Source of the DNA: Oribacterium parvum ACB1
GTDB taxonomy: Bacteria > Bacillota > Clostridia > Lachnospirales > Lachnospiraceae
NCBI RefSeq assembly: GCF_000238055.2
Contig: NZ_KE148312.1
Location: forward strand, 1,732,501-1,796,500
Length of the DNA stretch: 64,000 nucleotides
Direction of reading: 5' to 3'
Shown: piece by piece, positions 8,544 to 17,552 of the stretch
How positions within the stretch are numbered: the first letter of the stretch is position 1
Layout: the number at the start of each line of letters is the position of its first letter
Position numbers and translations under genes: made by a program
Notes under the pieces: generated by a model
Databases searched by the model: none
The model's input: the letters and a program-made list of their open reading frames with translations, nothing else
Told to the model about the DNA's origin: nothing

Positions 8544-10275
8544 TATCATTCGTCATTTCTTTCAATTTTGCGGAGTGGAAAACCGCAGGAAATTTACCCT
8601 TTCCCTTTTTCTCGGAGTTGGTGACGCTTTTTTCAACGCCTTAAAAATTCCCGCTATTGCTGTAATGCTAAAGGCTCTTCTCGCTTCCGAAATCCGCATG
8701 GAGGACATTTTCCTAAGCCTCGGCATCATGCTTCTCAGCATCCTCGGCATCAGTCTTATCAAGTCGAAAAGCATGATGTTGCAAACCGAAGCGGGCTACG
8801 ATACCTGTGCAAGGAAAAGGGTGGAAATCGCGGAACACCTTCGTTACCTTCCCATGGGGTATTTTAATCAGAATTCCCTCGGGCAAATCAGCTCTGTCGC
8901 AACGAACACTATGCAGATGCTGGAAGGTTTAGCTACCCGTGTGATTATGCAGGTTTCGGAAGGCTTGCTTACCACAAGCCTCATCATTCTCATGCTCTTT
9001 TTCTTTGACTACCGTATCGCTCTCGTCCTGCTTACCGGCTTTGTTCTCTTCCTCTTTTGTAACAGTGCTCTGCAAAAGGCAGCCGGAAAGCTTTCCGGAC
9101 GAAAAATCGAAGCCGAAGCCTCTCTTGTGGAAAAGGTGCTCGAGTACCTCCAAGGTATGGCGGAGGTCAAGGCCTACCATTTAAGCGGAGAAAAGAGCCG
9201 GGAGCTAAACGAGGCCATTCATGAAAATGCACAAATCAACACGGAAATGGAGCTTTCCTTTATCCCGATAATGGCTCTGCAAAGCCTTATTGCGAAGCTA
9301 AGCGGAGTCGCCATGGTGCTCTTTTCCTGCCTCTTCTACTGCGCAGGCAGTATGTCCTCCTTAAATGCCATTATCATGGTCATCTCCGCTTTTATTGTAA
9401 ATGCGAGTCTGGAAAGTGCCGGAAGCTATTCCGCCCTCCTCCGTATCGTGGAAATGAGTGTGGACAGAGCTGAAGAAATCCTTCGTACCCCGCAAATGAG
9501 TATTTCGGGAGAGGAGATCGAGCCGAAAAAAAGAGACATCTCTGCGGAAGAACTTGCCTTTTCCTATGATCAGCGCTTAATCATAGACGGAGTATCATTG
9601 GAAATACCCGAACACACGACGACAGCCATTGTCGGACCGAGCGGCAGCGGAAAAACCACCTTGGTCAGTCTTCTTTCACGTTTCTGGGATCCGGAAAAGG
9701 GAAGGGTATTGCTCGGCGCACGGAATGTCAAGGATTACGACATGGACAGCCTTATGGCGAATTTCAGCTTCGTCTTTCAGAATGTCTATCTCTTCCACGA
9801 CAGCATTTTGAACAATATCCGCTTCGCCCGTCCGGAAGCTTCTTTAGAAGAAGTCATTGCGGTTTCCAAGAAGGCCTGCTGTCACGACTTTATCACTGCG
9901 CTCCCTGACGGCTATGACACTGTAATCGGAGAAGGTGGCGCCTCTCTTTCCGGCGGAGAAAAGCAGCGAATTTCCATTGCCCGTGCCATGATGAAGGACT
10001 CGCCCGTCATTTTCCTGGACGAAGCAACCGCAAACGTGGATCCGGAAAATGAAAACGAGCTGATGCGTGCCATTTCCTCTCTCACAAAAGAAAAAACCGT
10101 GATTCTGATTGCCCATCGCTTAAAAACCGTTTCCAAGGCAAATCAGATTCTGGTTCTCGATCACGGTAAAATCGTGCAAAGCGGAAGTCATGAAGAACTC
10201 CTTAAGGAAGACGGCCTGTACAGGGATTTTATTCAGGAAAGAAAAGAGGCGGTCAGCTGGAAGGTCAGAAAATAA
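8536..10275 (+). CDS. ABC exporter, fused permease/ATPase, second half (YbtQ/IrtB-like)
   Basis: 579 residues with the same layout: membrane domain (about 15-300) and ATPase with Walker A GPSGSGKTT (about 367), signature LSGGEKQR, Walker B VIFLDEAT and an H-loop AHRLK. Its ATG lies inside the last codons of the preceding gene and has AGGAGG upstream, which implies translational coupling. Partner of the 6735-8543 product; both halves keep intact catalytic motifs. A strong terminator follows directly. Confidence 0.85.
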   Translation: MLSIIRHFFQFCGVENRRKFTLSLFLGVGDAFFNALKIPAIAVMLKALLASEIRMEDIFLSLGIMLLSILGISLIKSKSMMLQTEAGYDTCARKRVEIAEHLRYLPMGYFNQNSLGQISSVATNTMQMLEGLATRVIMQVSEGLLTTSLIILMLFFFDYRIALVLLTGFVLFLFCNSALQKAAGKLSGRKIEAEASLVEKVLEYLQGMAEVKAYHLSGEKSRELNEAIHENAQINTEMELSFIPIMALQSLIAKLSGVAMVLFSCLFYCAGSMSSLNAIIMVISAFIVNASLESAGSYSALLRIVEMSVDRAEEILRTPQMSISGEEIEPKKRDISAEELAFSYDQRLIIDGVSLEIPEHTTTAIVGPSGSGKTTLVSLLSRFWDPEKGRVLLGARNVKDYDMDSLMANFSFVFQNVYLFHDSILNNIRFARPEASLEEVIAVSKKACCHDFITALPDGYDTVIGEGGASLSGGEKQRISIARAMMKDSPVIFLDEATANVDPENENELMRAISSLTKEKTVILIAHRLKTVSKANQILVLDHGKIVQSGSHEELLKEDGLYRDFIQERKEAVSWKVRK

Positions 10276-10312
10276 AAAATGCAGTCTTCCTTTTGGGAGG
10301 ACTGCATTTTTT
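10275..10312 (+). terminator. bidirectional terminator between the ABC pair and the minus-strand gene
   Basis: A 16-bp stem with one G-T wobble, its two arms separated by a 5-base loop (about 10275-10290 with 10296-10312), with A runs before and T runs after, so it can act in both directions between convergent genes. Confidence 0.9.
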
Positions 10313-10361
10313 CTGCCTCGAAAAACCTAATAGCGGTTTTAATGATATACCTCAAAAAATA

Positions 10362-10859
10362 TTACAACAGCTTTGCCAGTAGGCCGTAGCTGATTAAAGA
10401 CATAATGCAACTTGCCAGAAGGATTCCCAGAAGAATGGAAAGAAGTGACTTTTTTCTATCCATTTTGAGGAGACTGGCAACCATGGCACCGGTCCATGCA
10501 CCCGTTCCGGGAAGAGGGATTCCGACGAAGAGTGCTAAGCCCCAGAAATCGTACTTTTCAACACTTTCCCTATTTGCATCCACTTTTTTTCGGAACCAGT
10601 TCGCTATCGGTTTTGTGTAGGAAAAACTTTCTAAAAAAAGAACCAGCCTGGAGAAAAAGAAAAGCACAAAGGGAATGGGGAGTATATTTCCGATAATCGC
10701 AAGGCACAGAGCCTGTACATAGGGGATTTTCAAAAGAGACGCGGCAATCAGTCCTCCGCGGAGCTCAATAATCGGCATGATAGAGAGGATAAATACAATG
10801 GATTCTTTTGACAGATACTGCCCCATAATCCGTGTAAAAAATGTAATAAAACTTTCCAT
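10362..10859 (-). CDS. small multi-drug export family membrane protein (COG2426)
   Basis: 165 residues with about four to five membrane helices. The ELRGG motif after the first helix and the central GIPLPGTGAWTGA motif are the marks of the 'small multi-drug export' family (Sm_multidrug_ex). Despite the name, the transport role of this family is poorly established. It is the only minus-strand gene in the window. GGGAG and AAAGGG lie shortly upstream of its ATG. It shares a divergent gap (10860-11035) with the operon to the right; no clear promoter was found there. Confidence 0.85.
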   Translation of the reverse strand: MESFITFFTRIMGQYLSKESIVFILSIMPIIELRGGLIAASLLKIPYVQALCLAIIGNILPIPFVLFFFSRLVLFLESFSYTKPIANWFRKKVDANRESVEKYDFWGLALFVGIPLPGTGAWTGAMVASLLKMDRKKSLLSILLGILLASCIMSLISYGLLAKLL

Positions 10860-11035
10860 ATTTCCCTTTCTCCCTTGCTTGAATGACCCTATAACTTATG
10901 CTAGAATCTAACAATGGTGCGCTTTGTTTCGATGATTTATGGAGTGTATCGGATAGCAAAGCAGGAGTCAAGATAGTTTCACAGATTGTTCATATATAGA
11001 TTGGATAGGTAAAACCGATTTTCAAAAGGAGTACT

Positions 11036-11188
11036 ATGATAGACTTTGAAGAGGAAATTCAAAGATTTAAACCGAGTTTGGATGTGGACCAACTGGAAGA
11101 TGCCATCTTAAAGGTGGATTTAACGGATATGAATGATTTAATGACGCAGTTATTTGAGGATGCCATGAAGAAGGGAAATACCCAATGA
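11036..11188 (+). CDS. small acidic protein of 50 residues, unknown
   Basis: ATG preceded by AAAGGAG with a 5-base spacing, and its stop overlaps the ATG of the next gene (ATGA). This coupling is good evidence that it is translated. The product is soluble, acidic and probably helical (MIDFEEEIQRFKPSLDVDQ..., then ILKVDLTDMNDLMTQLFED). I do not recognise it. Position at the head of a TPR/cdaA operon suggests a partner or chaperone-like role for the TPR protein, which is inference only. Confidence 0.8.
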   Translation: MIDFEEEIQRFKPSLDVDQLEDAILKVDLTDMNDLMTQLFEDAMKKGNTQ

Positions 11189-12486
11189 AATATGACATCA
11201 CCTTAGAAAGAATTGCCAATTGTTATTATAACTTGGGATTGGAAAGAGCCAGACTAAGGGATTTGAGCGGTGCGGCAGAGTTATTAAAGAAGGCCTTACA
11301 TTATGATAAGTATCAGAGAGAGGCAAGAAATTTACTCGGCCTCATCTTTTTTGAGATGGGAGAAGTGGCGGACGCTTTGGTACAATGGGTTATCAGTATG
11401 AATCTTTTACCTGAAGACAATCTTGCTGATTATTACTTGGATGAGATTCAAAGGAAACCGGCAATTCTTCGTATCTGTTCCGACAATGTAAAACGCTATA
11501 ATCAAGCGTTAGATTATGCCCAGCACAATAATGAAGATCTTGCGGTATTTCAGCTGAATCAGGTTATTGCCGATAGTCCAAACTATGTGAAGGCGCACAT
11601 ACTCCTGGCACTTTTGTACATGAAAAGAAGTGATTGGGTTAAGGCGGGAAAGAGTCTTTACCTTGTTTTGAAGATTGATCGAAATAATCCCAAGGCTTTG
11701 GTGCTTATGGATATTGTCAAGAAAAATACGGGAAGGGCGGAAATAGAGCAGAACAGACTGAAGAATGTATTTTCCCACAGGAAGATGACGGATGATGATG
11801 TTTTGATTCCGCAGGAGATCAAGCAACTTTCTCCCTGGTCCGTTTCTTTGCTTCTTGTTTTGGGAGCGGTAATCGGTCTTTTTGTGTATTATCTTATGAT
11901 GCTTCCTGCGGGAATTCGCAGTGCCAATACCAAGAACAATCAGGAATTGATTTCATATACGGAGAAGCTGGACGCGGCCAACCAAAAGCTAAGCAATATG
12001 GAAGAGCAGAACAGTAAATTACAAAAGGATTATGATGAAGCGAAGGCAAGTCTGGATCGGTATGAGAACCAGAACGCTTCTTTCATGGCACAATATCAAA
12101 GCCTTGTCAATATCAACAATGCTCTCTCCACCGGAGATATACTGACTGCCGCGGACGCTTATATAAAATTGGATCCAAGCAGTATCACGGATGAAAGTCT
12201 GCAAAACATGCTTAGCTCCGTAAAGTCGCAGATGGAAGGAAATGTATTTCAACGTTTGCAGGAGCTGGGAACGGCGGCATGGAACTCCGGAAAAACGGAG
12301 GAGGCGTTACGCTATTACAGCTTAAGTGTACAGATCCGAAGAGAAGCGGAAAATTTATTCTTACTGGCAAGATTGCAGCAGACCATGGGAAATACTGCAG
12401 AGGCAAACCAAAACTTTGATGCCGTTGTAGGTGAGTTCCCCGGTTCTCCCTATGCAGAACGTGCAAGAAGCGCAAGAGGATATTAA
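11185..12486 (+). CDS. membrane-anchored TPR and coiled-coil protein
   Basis: 433 residues. An N-terminal region of TPR-type helical pairs (about 5-190, for example the stretch around LERARLRDLSGAAELLKKAL) is followed by one membrane helix (about 216-240), a coiled coil (about 250-300) and a C-terminal TPR-like part that resembles the tail of YbgF/CpoB proteins. So one helical scaffold lies inside the cell and one outside. This implies a link between cytoplasmic and wall-side protein complexes; the partners are unknown. Overlaps both neighbours by a few bases, so it is translationally coupled. Confidence 0.75.
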   Translation: MKYDITLERIANCYYNLGLERARLRDLSGAAELLKKALHYDKYQREARNLLGLIFFEMGEVADALVQWVISMNLLPEDNLADYYLDEIQRKPAILRICSDNVKRYNQALDYAQHNNEDLAVFQLNQVIADSPNYVKAHILLALLYMKRSDWVKAGKSLYLVLKIDRNNPKALVLMDIVKKNTGRAEIEQNRLKNVFSHRKMTDDDVLIPQEIKQLSPWSVSLLLVLGAVIGLFVYYLMMLPAGIRSANTKNNQELISYTEKLDAANQKLSNMEEQNSKLQKDYDEAKASLDRYENQNASFMAQYQSLVNINNALSTGDILTAADAYIKLDPSSITDESLQNMLSSVKSQMEGNVFQRLQELGTAAWNSGKTEEALRYYSLSVQIRREAENLFLLARLQQTMGNTAEANQNFDAVVGEFPGSPYAERARSARGY

Positions 12487-13184
12487 TGTTAAAAAAGAGC
12501 AAGATTATTGCTATGACCAAGTTGGCAATCTACGAAAAGCATAAAGGAGAGGAAGCTCTTGAGATAACCCGATATTATAGGGAAGATTACATTTCCAATC
12601 GGATACTGCAGGGCATTATTCGTTATACGGCAGTTTTCTTCCTCTTATCTCTTATGTATCTTTTAATGCAGGGAGAGGACTTGCTCATGAAGATGAGTTT
12701 TCCTTTTTTGATTAGTTTAGGACGGCGGGCTGTACTTTTTTATCTTTTGGGCTTAACTTTTTTTGTAGCAGTTTTTCTCTTCTTTTCTTACTTTTCTTAC
12801 GAGAAAGCAGTGGAAGTGAGAAAACAGTATGAGCAAAGCTTGGAAGAAATCCTATCTCTCAGTTATTCTTTTGCTAAAGACAAGAAGAGCAGTGTAAGGG
12901 ATAAAACAGAGGAGAGCAGTACGAAAACAGCAAAAAAAGAAGTACAGGATATCATTCTGCAGATGAAAAAAGAGGGAGAACGTTTAGAGTTCACACCTCT
13001 TTATGGTAGGGATAGACAGGAGCGAGGCAGTAAGGAAGGAATTGCTATAGAAAGAGCGCCTAAAGAAAGTCAAGTGAAAAACGGCAAAGAAACCAGTTCT
13101 AAAAAAGCATTGCAGAAGATAGATTTGGAAAAACGAACCGAGAATGAGAACTGGTTGGATGAAGAAGATTGGCTGGATGAGTAA
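12486..13184 (+). CDS. two-helix membrane protein with charged tail, unknown
   Basis: 232 residues. Two hydrophobic helices (about 38-60 and 78-102) followed by a long, charged cytoplasmic tail ending in a repeated acidic-aromatic motif, ENWLDEEDWLDE. The start overlaps the upstream stop (TAATG). I do not recognise the family. The short terminal WLDE repeats look like a docking peptide, which is inference. Confidence 0.7.
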   Translation: MLKKSKIIAMTKLAIYEKHKGEEALEITRYYREDYISNRILQGIIRYTAVFFLLSLMYLLMQGEDLLMKMSFPFLISLGRRAVLFYLLGLTFFVAVFLFFSYFSYEKAVEVRKQYEQSLEEILSLSYSFAKDKKSSVRDKTEESSTKTAKKEVQDIILQMKKEGERLEFTPLYGRDRQERGSKEGIAIERAPKESQVKNGKETSSKKALQKIDLEKRTENENWLDEEDWLDE

Positions 13185-13195
13185 GGGAGAAAAAG

Positions 13196-14083
13196 ATGGA
13201 TAATATGAGGCAGTATCGGGAAGCTATACAAAAGATATATGGGAAAAATGACTATTGGATTGTTCCGATTTTTCGTTCTCTTTTTTCCATGTTTCTTCTC
13301 TTTTCCCTTAACCGTTATCTAGGGATGACTGGAAAGACGGGGAATCCTCTTGTGATTCTTGTACTTGGACTATTGTCCTTTTTCTTACCCTTTTCTTTTG
13401 TGCCCTGCCTTGCCGGGCTTTACTTACTTTACTATTTTTATACGAAGTCATTGTTGCTCTTGGGGATTGGGGGATTGTTTTTTGTTTTAATCTTTATCAT
13501 TCAAAGCAGTGTAAGGGGAAAGTATGCTATTTTAATAGCGGCAATGCCTCTTTGCTTTTTTTTGGGTATACCCTATTTTCTTCCTCTGCTTGTAGGACTT
13601 TCTATGGGGCTTTCCGCAGTTCTTTCTCTTTCTTTGGGTATTCTTGTTTATTATTTTTTGCAATTCATTCGAGAATATAAAGAGCAATTCATTTTATCAG
13701 GTGATCTTTTGGATCAATTTGAAGGTTTATCCAAAAAAATGGCGCCCTTATTACACAACAAGGAAATGATTGGTATGTTTGTCTTGTTTACTTTGGCGGC
13801 CTTGGCTATTTATATTATTCGAAATTTTAGTTTTAATTACTCTTGGATTATTGCCTTAATAACGGGAATTTGCGTGGAGGGACTGGTATTCTTTGTTTTG
13901 CCTTTTCTTTCCGTTAAGATGAATATAGGGTTAAGTTTACTTTCCTATCTTTTCTCCATCCTTTTTAGCGTGATTGCTTTGTTTTTCTTTCGGGATGCGG
14001 ATTATCGGGGAACGGAATTTGTACAATTTGAGGATGATGCTTATTATTACTATGTAAAGGCAATTCCGAAGAATAAAGCGTAG
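13196..14083 (+). CDS. polytopic membrane protein, unknown
   Basis: 295 residues with about seven to eight hydrophobic segments and a short charged N-terminus. The loop around residues 160-185 is the main hydrophilic part. No motif of a known transporter or enzyme was seen. It starts 11 bases after the previous gene and ends 35 bases before cdaA, so it belongs to the same transcript. Might form a complex with the two preceding membrane proteins. Confidence 0.7.
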   Translation: MDNMRQYREAIQKIYGKNDYWIVPIFRSLFSMFLLFSLNRYLGMTGKTGNPLVILVLGLLSFFLPFSFVPCLAGLYLLYYFYTKSLLLLGIGGLFFVLIFIIQSSVRGKYAILIAAMPLCFFLGIPYFLPLLVGLSMGLSAVLSLSLGILVYYFLQFIREYKEQFILSGDLLDQFEGLSKKMAPLLHNKEMIGMFVLFTLAALAIYIIRNFSFNYSWIIALITGICVEGLVFFVLPFLSVKMNIGLSLLSYLFSILFSVIALFFFRDADYRGTEFVQFEDDAYYYYVKAIPKNKA

Positions 14084-14118
14084 TTTAAAGAGTATGGTTT
14101 TGTAGGAGGGTGTGGGAA

Positions 14119-14967
14119 GTGAGTGCATTTATAAAAATGAAGGGCTGGATCAGTCTTCTTCCGTCTTTCAGTTTCACGGGAGTCATAGAGATAGCTATAC
14201 TTGCCGCTCTTATTTATATCATTCTCCTTTGGATAAAAAATACCAAGGCTTGGCAGCTTTTAAAGGGAATACTCATCATCATTCTTTTTACGGCCTTTGC
14301 CGTATTTTTCCGCCTGACTACCATTGTTTGGTTGATTGAAAGGCTTTCTACCGCTGCAATTATCGCTATAGTTGTCATTTTTCAGCCGGAACTTCGTAAG
14401 GCTTTGGAACAGCTTGGTTCTAGAAACCTAATCAGTCAATTTAGAGGCTTGGATACAAGGCAAAACACGCATATTAATGAAGAACTGATTGCTGCCTGCA
14501 GTACGATGTCGGAGCATAAGACCGGTGCTTTGATTGTGATAGAGCAAACACAGAGTTTGGAAGAAATCGAAAAGACGGGAATCTATGTAGACGGAATCGT
14601 AACGGCAGCCCTGCTTATCAATATTTTTGAAAAAAATACACCGCTTCATGACGGAGCGGTAGTGATTTCCCATGATAGAGTGACTTCTGCGACCTGTTAT
14701 CTTCCTCTTTCTGATGCGGAGATTTCCAAGGCGTATGGAACGAGACACAGAGCCGCTCTTGGTATATCAGAGAATTCAGATGCCATCACTTTGGTTGTTT
14801 CTGAAGAAACGGGAAGAATATCCGTAGCCAGTGAAGGAAAACTCTATCGTATCAGAGAGCCGGAGGAACTCTTGAAGTATCTGCCAAAGGAAGAGAAGGA
14901 AGGAGAAGAACGGAAGTCCATCTTTTCCCGAATTTTTTCTAAGGAGAAAAAGAAGGAGCAGTCATGA
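14119..14967 (+). CDS. cdaA: diadenylate cyclase CdaA
   Basis: Makes c-di-AMP from two ATP; the messenger controls potassium, osmolyte and wall homeostasis. 282 residues: three N-terminal membrane helices (about 12-90), a short coiled linker, then the DAC domain with DGA (178-180) and RHR (209-211), both needed for catalysis. A GTG at 14119 is chosen because AGGAGG at 14104-14109 is 9 bases away; the upstream GTG at 14110 would abut the site. Its stop overlaps the cdaR ATG. The usual third gene glmM is absent here. Confidence 0.95.
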   Translation: MSAFIKMKGWISLLPSFSFTGVIEIAILAALIYIILLWIKNTKAWQLLKGILIIILFTAFAVFFRLTTIVWLIERLSTAAIIAIVVIFQPELRKALEQLGSRNLISQFRGLDTRQNTHINEELIAACSTMSEHKTGALIVIEQTQSLEEIEKTGIYVDGIVTAALLINIFEKNTPLHDGAVVISHDRVTSATCYLPLSDAEISKAYGTRHRAALGISENSDAITLVVSEETGRISVASEGKLYRIREPEELLKYLPKEEKEGEERKSIFSRIFSKEKKKEQS

Positions 14968-16139
14968 AATTTTTTAAAGGAAATATAAATTTAAAACTAT
15001 TCAGCGTTTTTTTGGCTCTACTTCTTTGGTTGATTGTTTTTAATATTTCCAATCCGGAACAAAAAGGAAGCCGGAATGTAGAGTTAAATATTTTAAATCA
15101 GGATGTTTTTTCGTCGGAAAATAAAACCTGGGAAGTGGATAGAGAGACCATTACAATAAGTTATACGGTTCGAAGCAATAAGGCATCATCCGTGAAAGCT
15201 TCAGACTTTAATGTTTATATTGACTTGAATGACTATTCCATTACCGGTTCCGTGCCGGTATATGTTGAGCTGAAGAATCCGGAAAATTCTGCCAGTATAC
15301 AGGATATTGTAGCTCGTCCGTCTGTAGTCCATGTCAGTGTGGAGGATTTACAAAGAAAGAAGTTTACGCTGACAACCCATAGGAGCGGTAAGGAAGAAGA
15401 CGGATATGTGGTTGCTTCTATTCATACGGAACCGGACACGATTTATGCAACCGGACCGGAGTCTACCATTGGAAGAATCTCTTCGGTGGGTTTACTGATT
15501 AATGTTGATGGGCTGAACAAAACAACCAGTGGAAAAGGAAAGGCTGTTTTTTATGATGCAAACGGAAAAACCATCGATTCTTTAGGGAATGTTACGCTTT
15601 CTCAAGAAGAGGTGGATTATACCGTAGTGATTCACAAGAAAAAGGACTTGAAGATTGCAGTGAATGCTACAGGCGTACCGCAGAGCGGTTACAGTTTGGA
15701 AAACTTGGATATCTCACCTAAGACTGTATCCGTTTCCGGAAATGAGAGCCTTTTAGAAAGTATAAATAGTATTGATCTTCCGCCTTTAGATATTTCCGGA
15801 ATGAGCAGTGATGTACAAAAGGTATATTCTTTGGATGACTATCTTGCAAAAGGCGTTTCGCTTACGGAACCGAATAATACCGTGACCGTTACGGCTAGGC
15901 TGAAGAAAAATGCGGAAACCACGGAGGAAAGTACTACAGAATCCAAGGAAGAGAGCAAGTCTACAGAAGAAAGTACTACAGAATCCAAGGAAGAGAGCAG
16001 TTTTGGAAGTGAAGAAGGAAGCGACGGAAAAGCAAGTATCAAAAATAGTTCTTCTGCTGAGAAAAAAGCTTCAGTAGAGGAGAGTCGTCAAAGTACGCAG
16101 GAAGGGAAAGCTTCTGTGACAGAGAACAAAAGCCCATAG
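14964..16139 (+). CDS. cdaR: CdaA regulator, YbbR-domain protein
   Basis: Membrane-anchored regulator that interacts with CdaA. 391 residues: an N-terminal membrane anchor (about 9-27), three to four YbbR repeats outside the cell (about 35-315), and a Ser/Thr/Glu-rich tail of about 75 residues. The tail contains ESTTESKEES twice, encoded by a DNA duplication. Such low-complexity tails are probably flexible and wall-spanning. ATG overlaps the cdaA stop. Confidence 0.9.
   Translation: MKFFKGNINLKLFSVFLALLLWLIVFNISNPEQKGSRNVELNILNQDVFSSENKTWEVDRETITISYTVRSNKASSVKASDFNVYIDLNDYSITGSVPVYVELKNPENSASIQDIVARPSVVHVSVEDLQRKKFTLTTHRSGKEEDGYVVASIHTEPDTIYATGPESTIGRISSVGLLINVDGLNKTTSGKGKAVFYDANGKTIDSLGNVTLSQEEVDYTVVIHKKKDLKIAVNATGVPQSGYSLENLDISPKTVSVSGNESLLESINSIDLPPLDISGMSSDVQKVYSLDDYLAKGVSLTEPNNTVTVTARLKKNAETTEESTTESKEESKSTEESTTESKEESSFGSEEGSDGKASIKNSSSAEKKASVEESRQSTQEGKASVTENKSP
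15927..15999 (+). repeat. 31-bp direct repeat in the cdaR tail
   Basis: Two identical 31-base copies (15927-15957 and 15969-15999) with a 42-base period, so the reading frame is kept. They encode the duplicated ESTTESKEES segment. The period allows in-frame expansion or loss by slippage. Confidence 0.85.
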
Positions 16140-16156
16140 TAGCAGGATATTATTGC

Positions 16157-17551
16157 ATGAGAATATTTAAAATACTTGGAATATACAGCATCCTATATTT
16201 TTTGGCCTATCTGGCAAAAAAATTCGGCCATGCGGGGGTTTCTTCTATACTTTTTCTGTTTTTAGCCCTGTTTTTATATTTTGTCGAAAAAAAAGAAGAG
16301 AAGAGTAATCTTCCTCTTTGCGGACTTTTTGCTTTAGGCTTACTCGGTGGAGAGGGGATAGCGGTTTTACAGCTCAGTACCCTCTCTTCTTCGTGGACTA
16401 TGGAAAGCTGGCTCAGTTTTTATTTGGCATATTTTATTTTTTATTTGCTGTACTATATAGTGAAAAAACTTGCTTTTCACAAGAATTTGCAATCTGAAGC
16501 ACTTAGCATTTCCAATCCATTTTCTAGCGGGAATGAAAAACAAATAGATATTCCTATTAAGGATGAGAGAAAGAAGCAGAGGGAATTATTGTCCTTTTTA
16601 AAACTCTGTATTCTTGTTCTACTGGGTATTTCCTATCTCTGTTTTTTTATTGAAGCAAAGGTCTTAGGGTATATCCCTTTGTTTACGGAGCATACTCCTC
16701 ATGCCTACTCTGCATTTCACTTAAAAGGACTGCATTATTTCACGACTCTTTTTGTACTGGTGCCGATGCTTTTGCCCTTTCTCATGAGATTGGAGAAGAG
16801 AATTACTGCTTTCGGATTAATCAGTTTTTTTCTTTCGCTTCTGCTACCGATACTTTTAGTCTCCCGTTTCCAGCTCCTTTTTTCTATGGCACTGTATATT
16901 TTGTCTTTGTTGTTGCTGGGTTATTCTTTACAATGGAAGAAGGCTCTTCTTTTATTTCTTTTTTTACTTACTGCATACATTGTTTTGACAGTGGAGAGGG
17001 CACACTCCGTATCTTACCTTCTGGATATTTTTGCAATGAAAAATAAAAATATTCCGATCTTTTTCGTGCAACCATATATGTACATTGCGAATAATTATGA
17101 GAATTTTAATCTCTTGACAAAGGAAGTGGAAAGTCATTCTCACGGCTTTAGAATGGCATATCCATTCCTGACCTTATCAGGATTGAAATATTTCGTGGAT
17201 TTACCGCTCTCCTATCCTTTATACCTTACCAAGGAAGAGTTGAGTACCTTGGGAATTCTCTATGATGCATATTATGATTTTGGGATTCTCGGAGTTGGAG
17301 TTTTTTCTGCAGTGCTGGGGAGTTTGGCTGCGATCCTAAGCTCCCTTATGAAACGGAAAGACAATCCCTTTCTTCTTGGGATTATTGCCCAATTTGCATT
17401 TTATCTATCCCTTTCGTTCTTTACAACTTGGTTTTCCAATGCATCCAGTATTTTTTATTTCGGAATCAGTCTCTTTTTTACTATGCTTTGGCAATGGAAA
17501 AAGCAGAGGCTGGACAAAGATAAAGCCGGTCAAATGGAAGGAGAGCAATAA
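16157..17551 (+). CDS. polysaccharide repeat-unit polymerase-like membrane protein
   Basis: 464 residues with about ten or more membrane helices. A large outside loop holding MYIANNYENFNLLTKEVES followed by SHSHGFRMAYPFLTL, together with the RFQLLFSM segment, resembles the Wzy-type oligosaccharide repeat-unit polymerases (TIGR04370 group), which join glycan units outside the membrane. No other glycan genes are nearby, so its substrate is open. It sits 17 bases after cdaR and one base before the YtvI-like gene, within the same operon. Confidence 0.6.
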   Translation: MRIFKILGIYSILYFLAYLAKKFGHAGVSSILFLFLALFLYFVEKKEEKSNLPLCGLFALGLLGGEGIAVLQLSTLSSSWTMESWLSFYLAYFIFYLLYYIVKKLAFHKNLQSEALSISNPFSSGNEKQIDIPIKDERKKQRELLSFLKLCILVLLGISYLCFFIEAKVLGYIPLFTEHTPHAYSAFHLKGLHYFTTLFVLVPMLLPFLMRLEKRITAFGLISFFLSLLLPILLVSRFQLLFSMALYILSLLLLGYSLQWKKALLLFLFLLTAYIVLTVERAHSVSYLLDIFAMKNKNIPIFFVQPYMYIANNYENFNLLTKEVESHSHGFRMAYPFLTLSGLKYFVDLPLSYPLYLTKEELSTLGILYDAYYDFGILGVGVFSAVLGSLAAILSSLMKRKDNPFLLGIIAQFAFYLSLSFFTTWFSNASSIFYFGISLFFTMLWQWKKQRLDKDKAGQMEGEQ

Positions 17552-17552
17552 A

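Noticed and set aside
6735-10275. cydDC genes
   Set aside because: No cydAB nearby and the iron-type operator fits a siderophore-type pair better.
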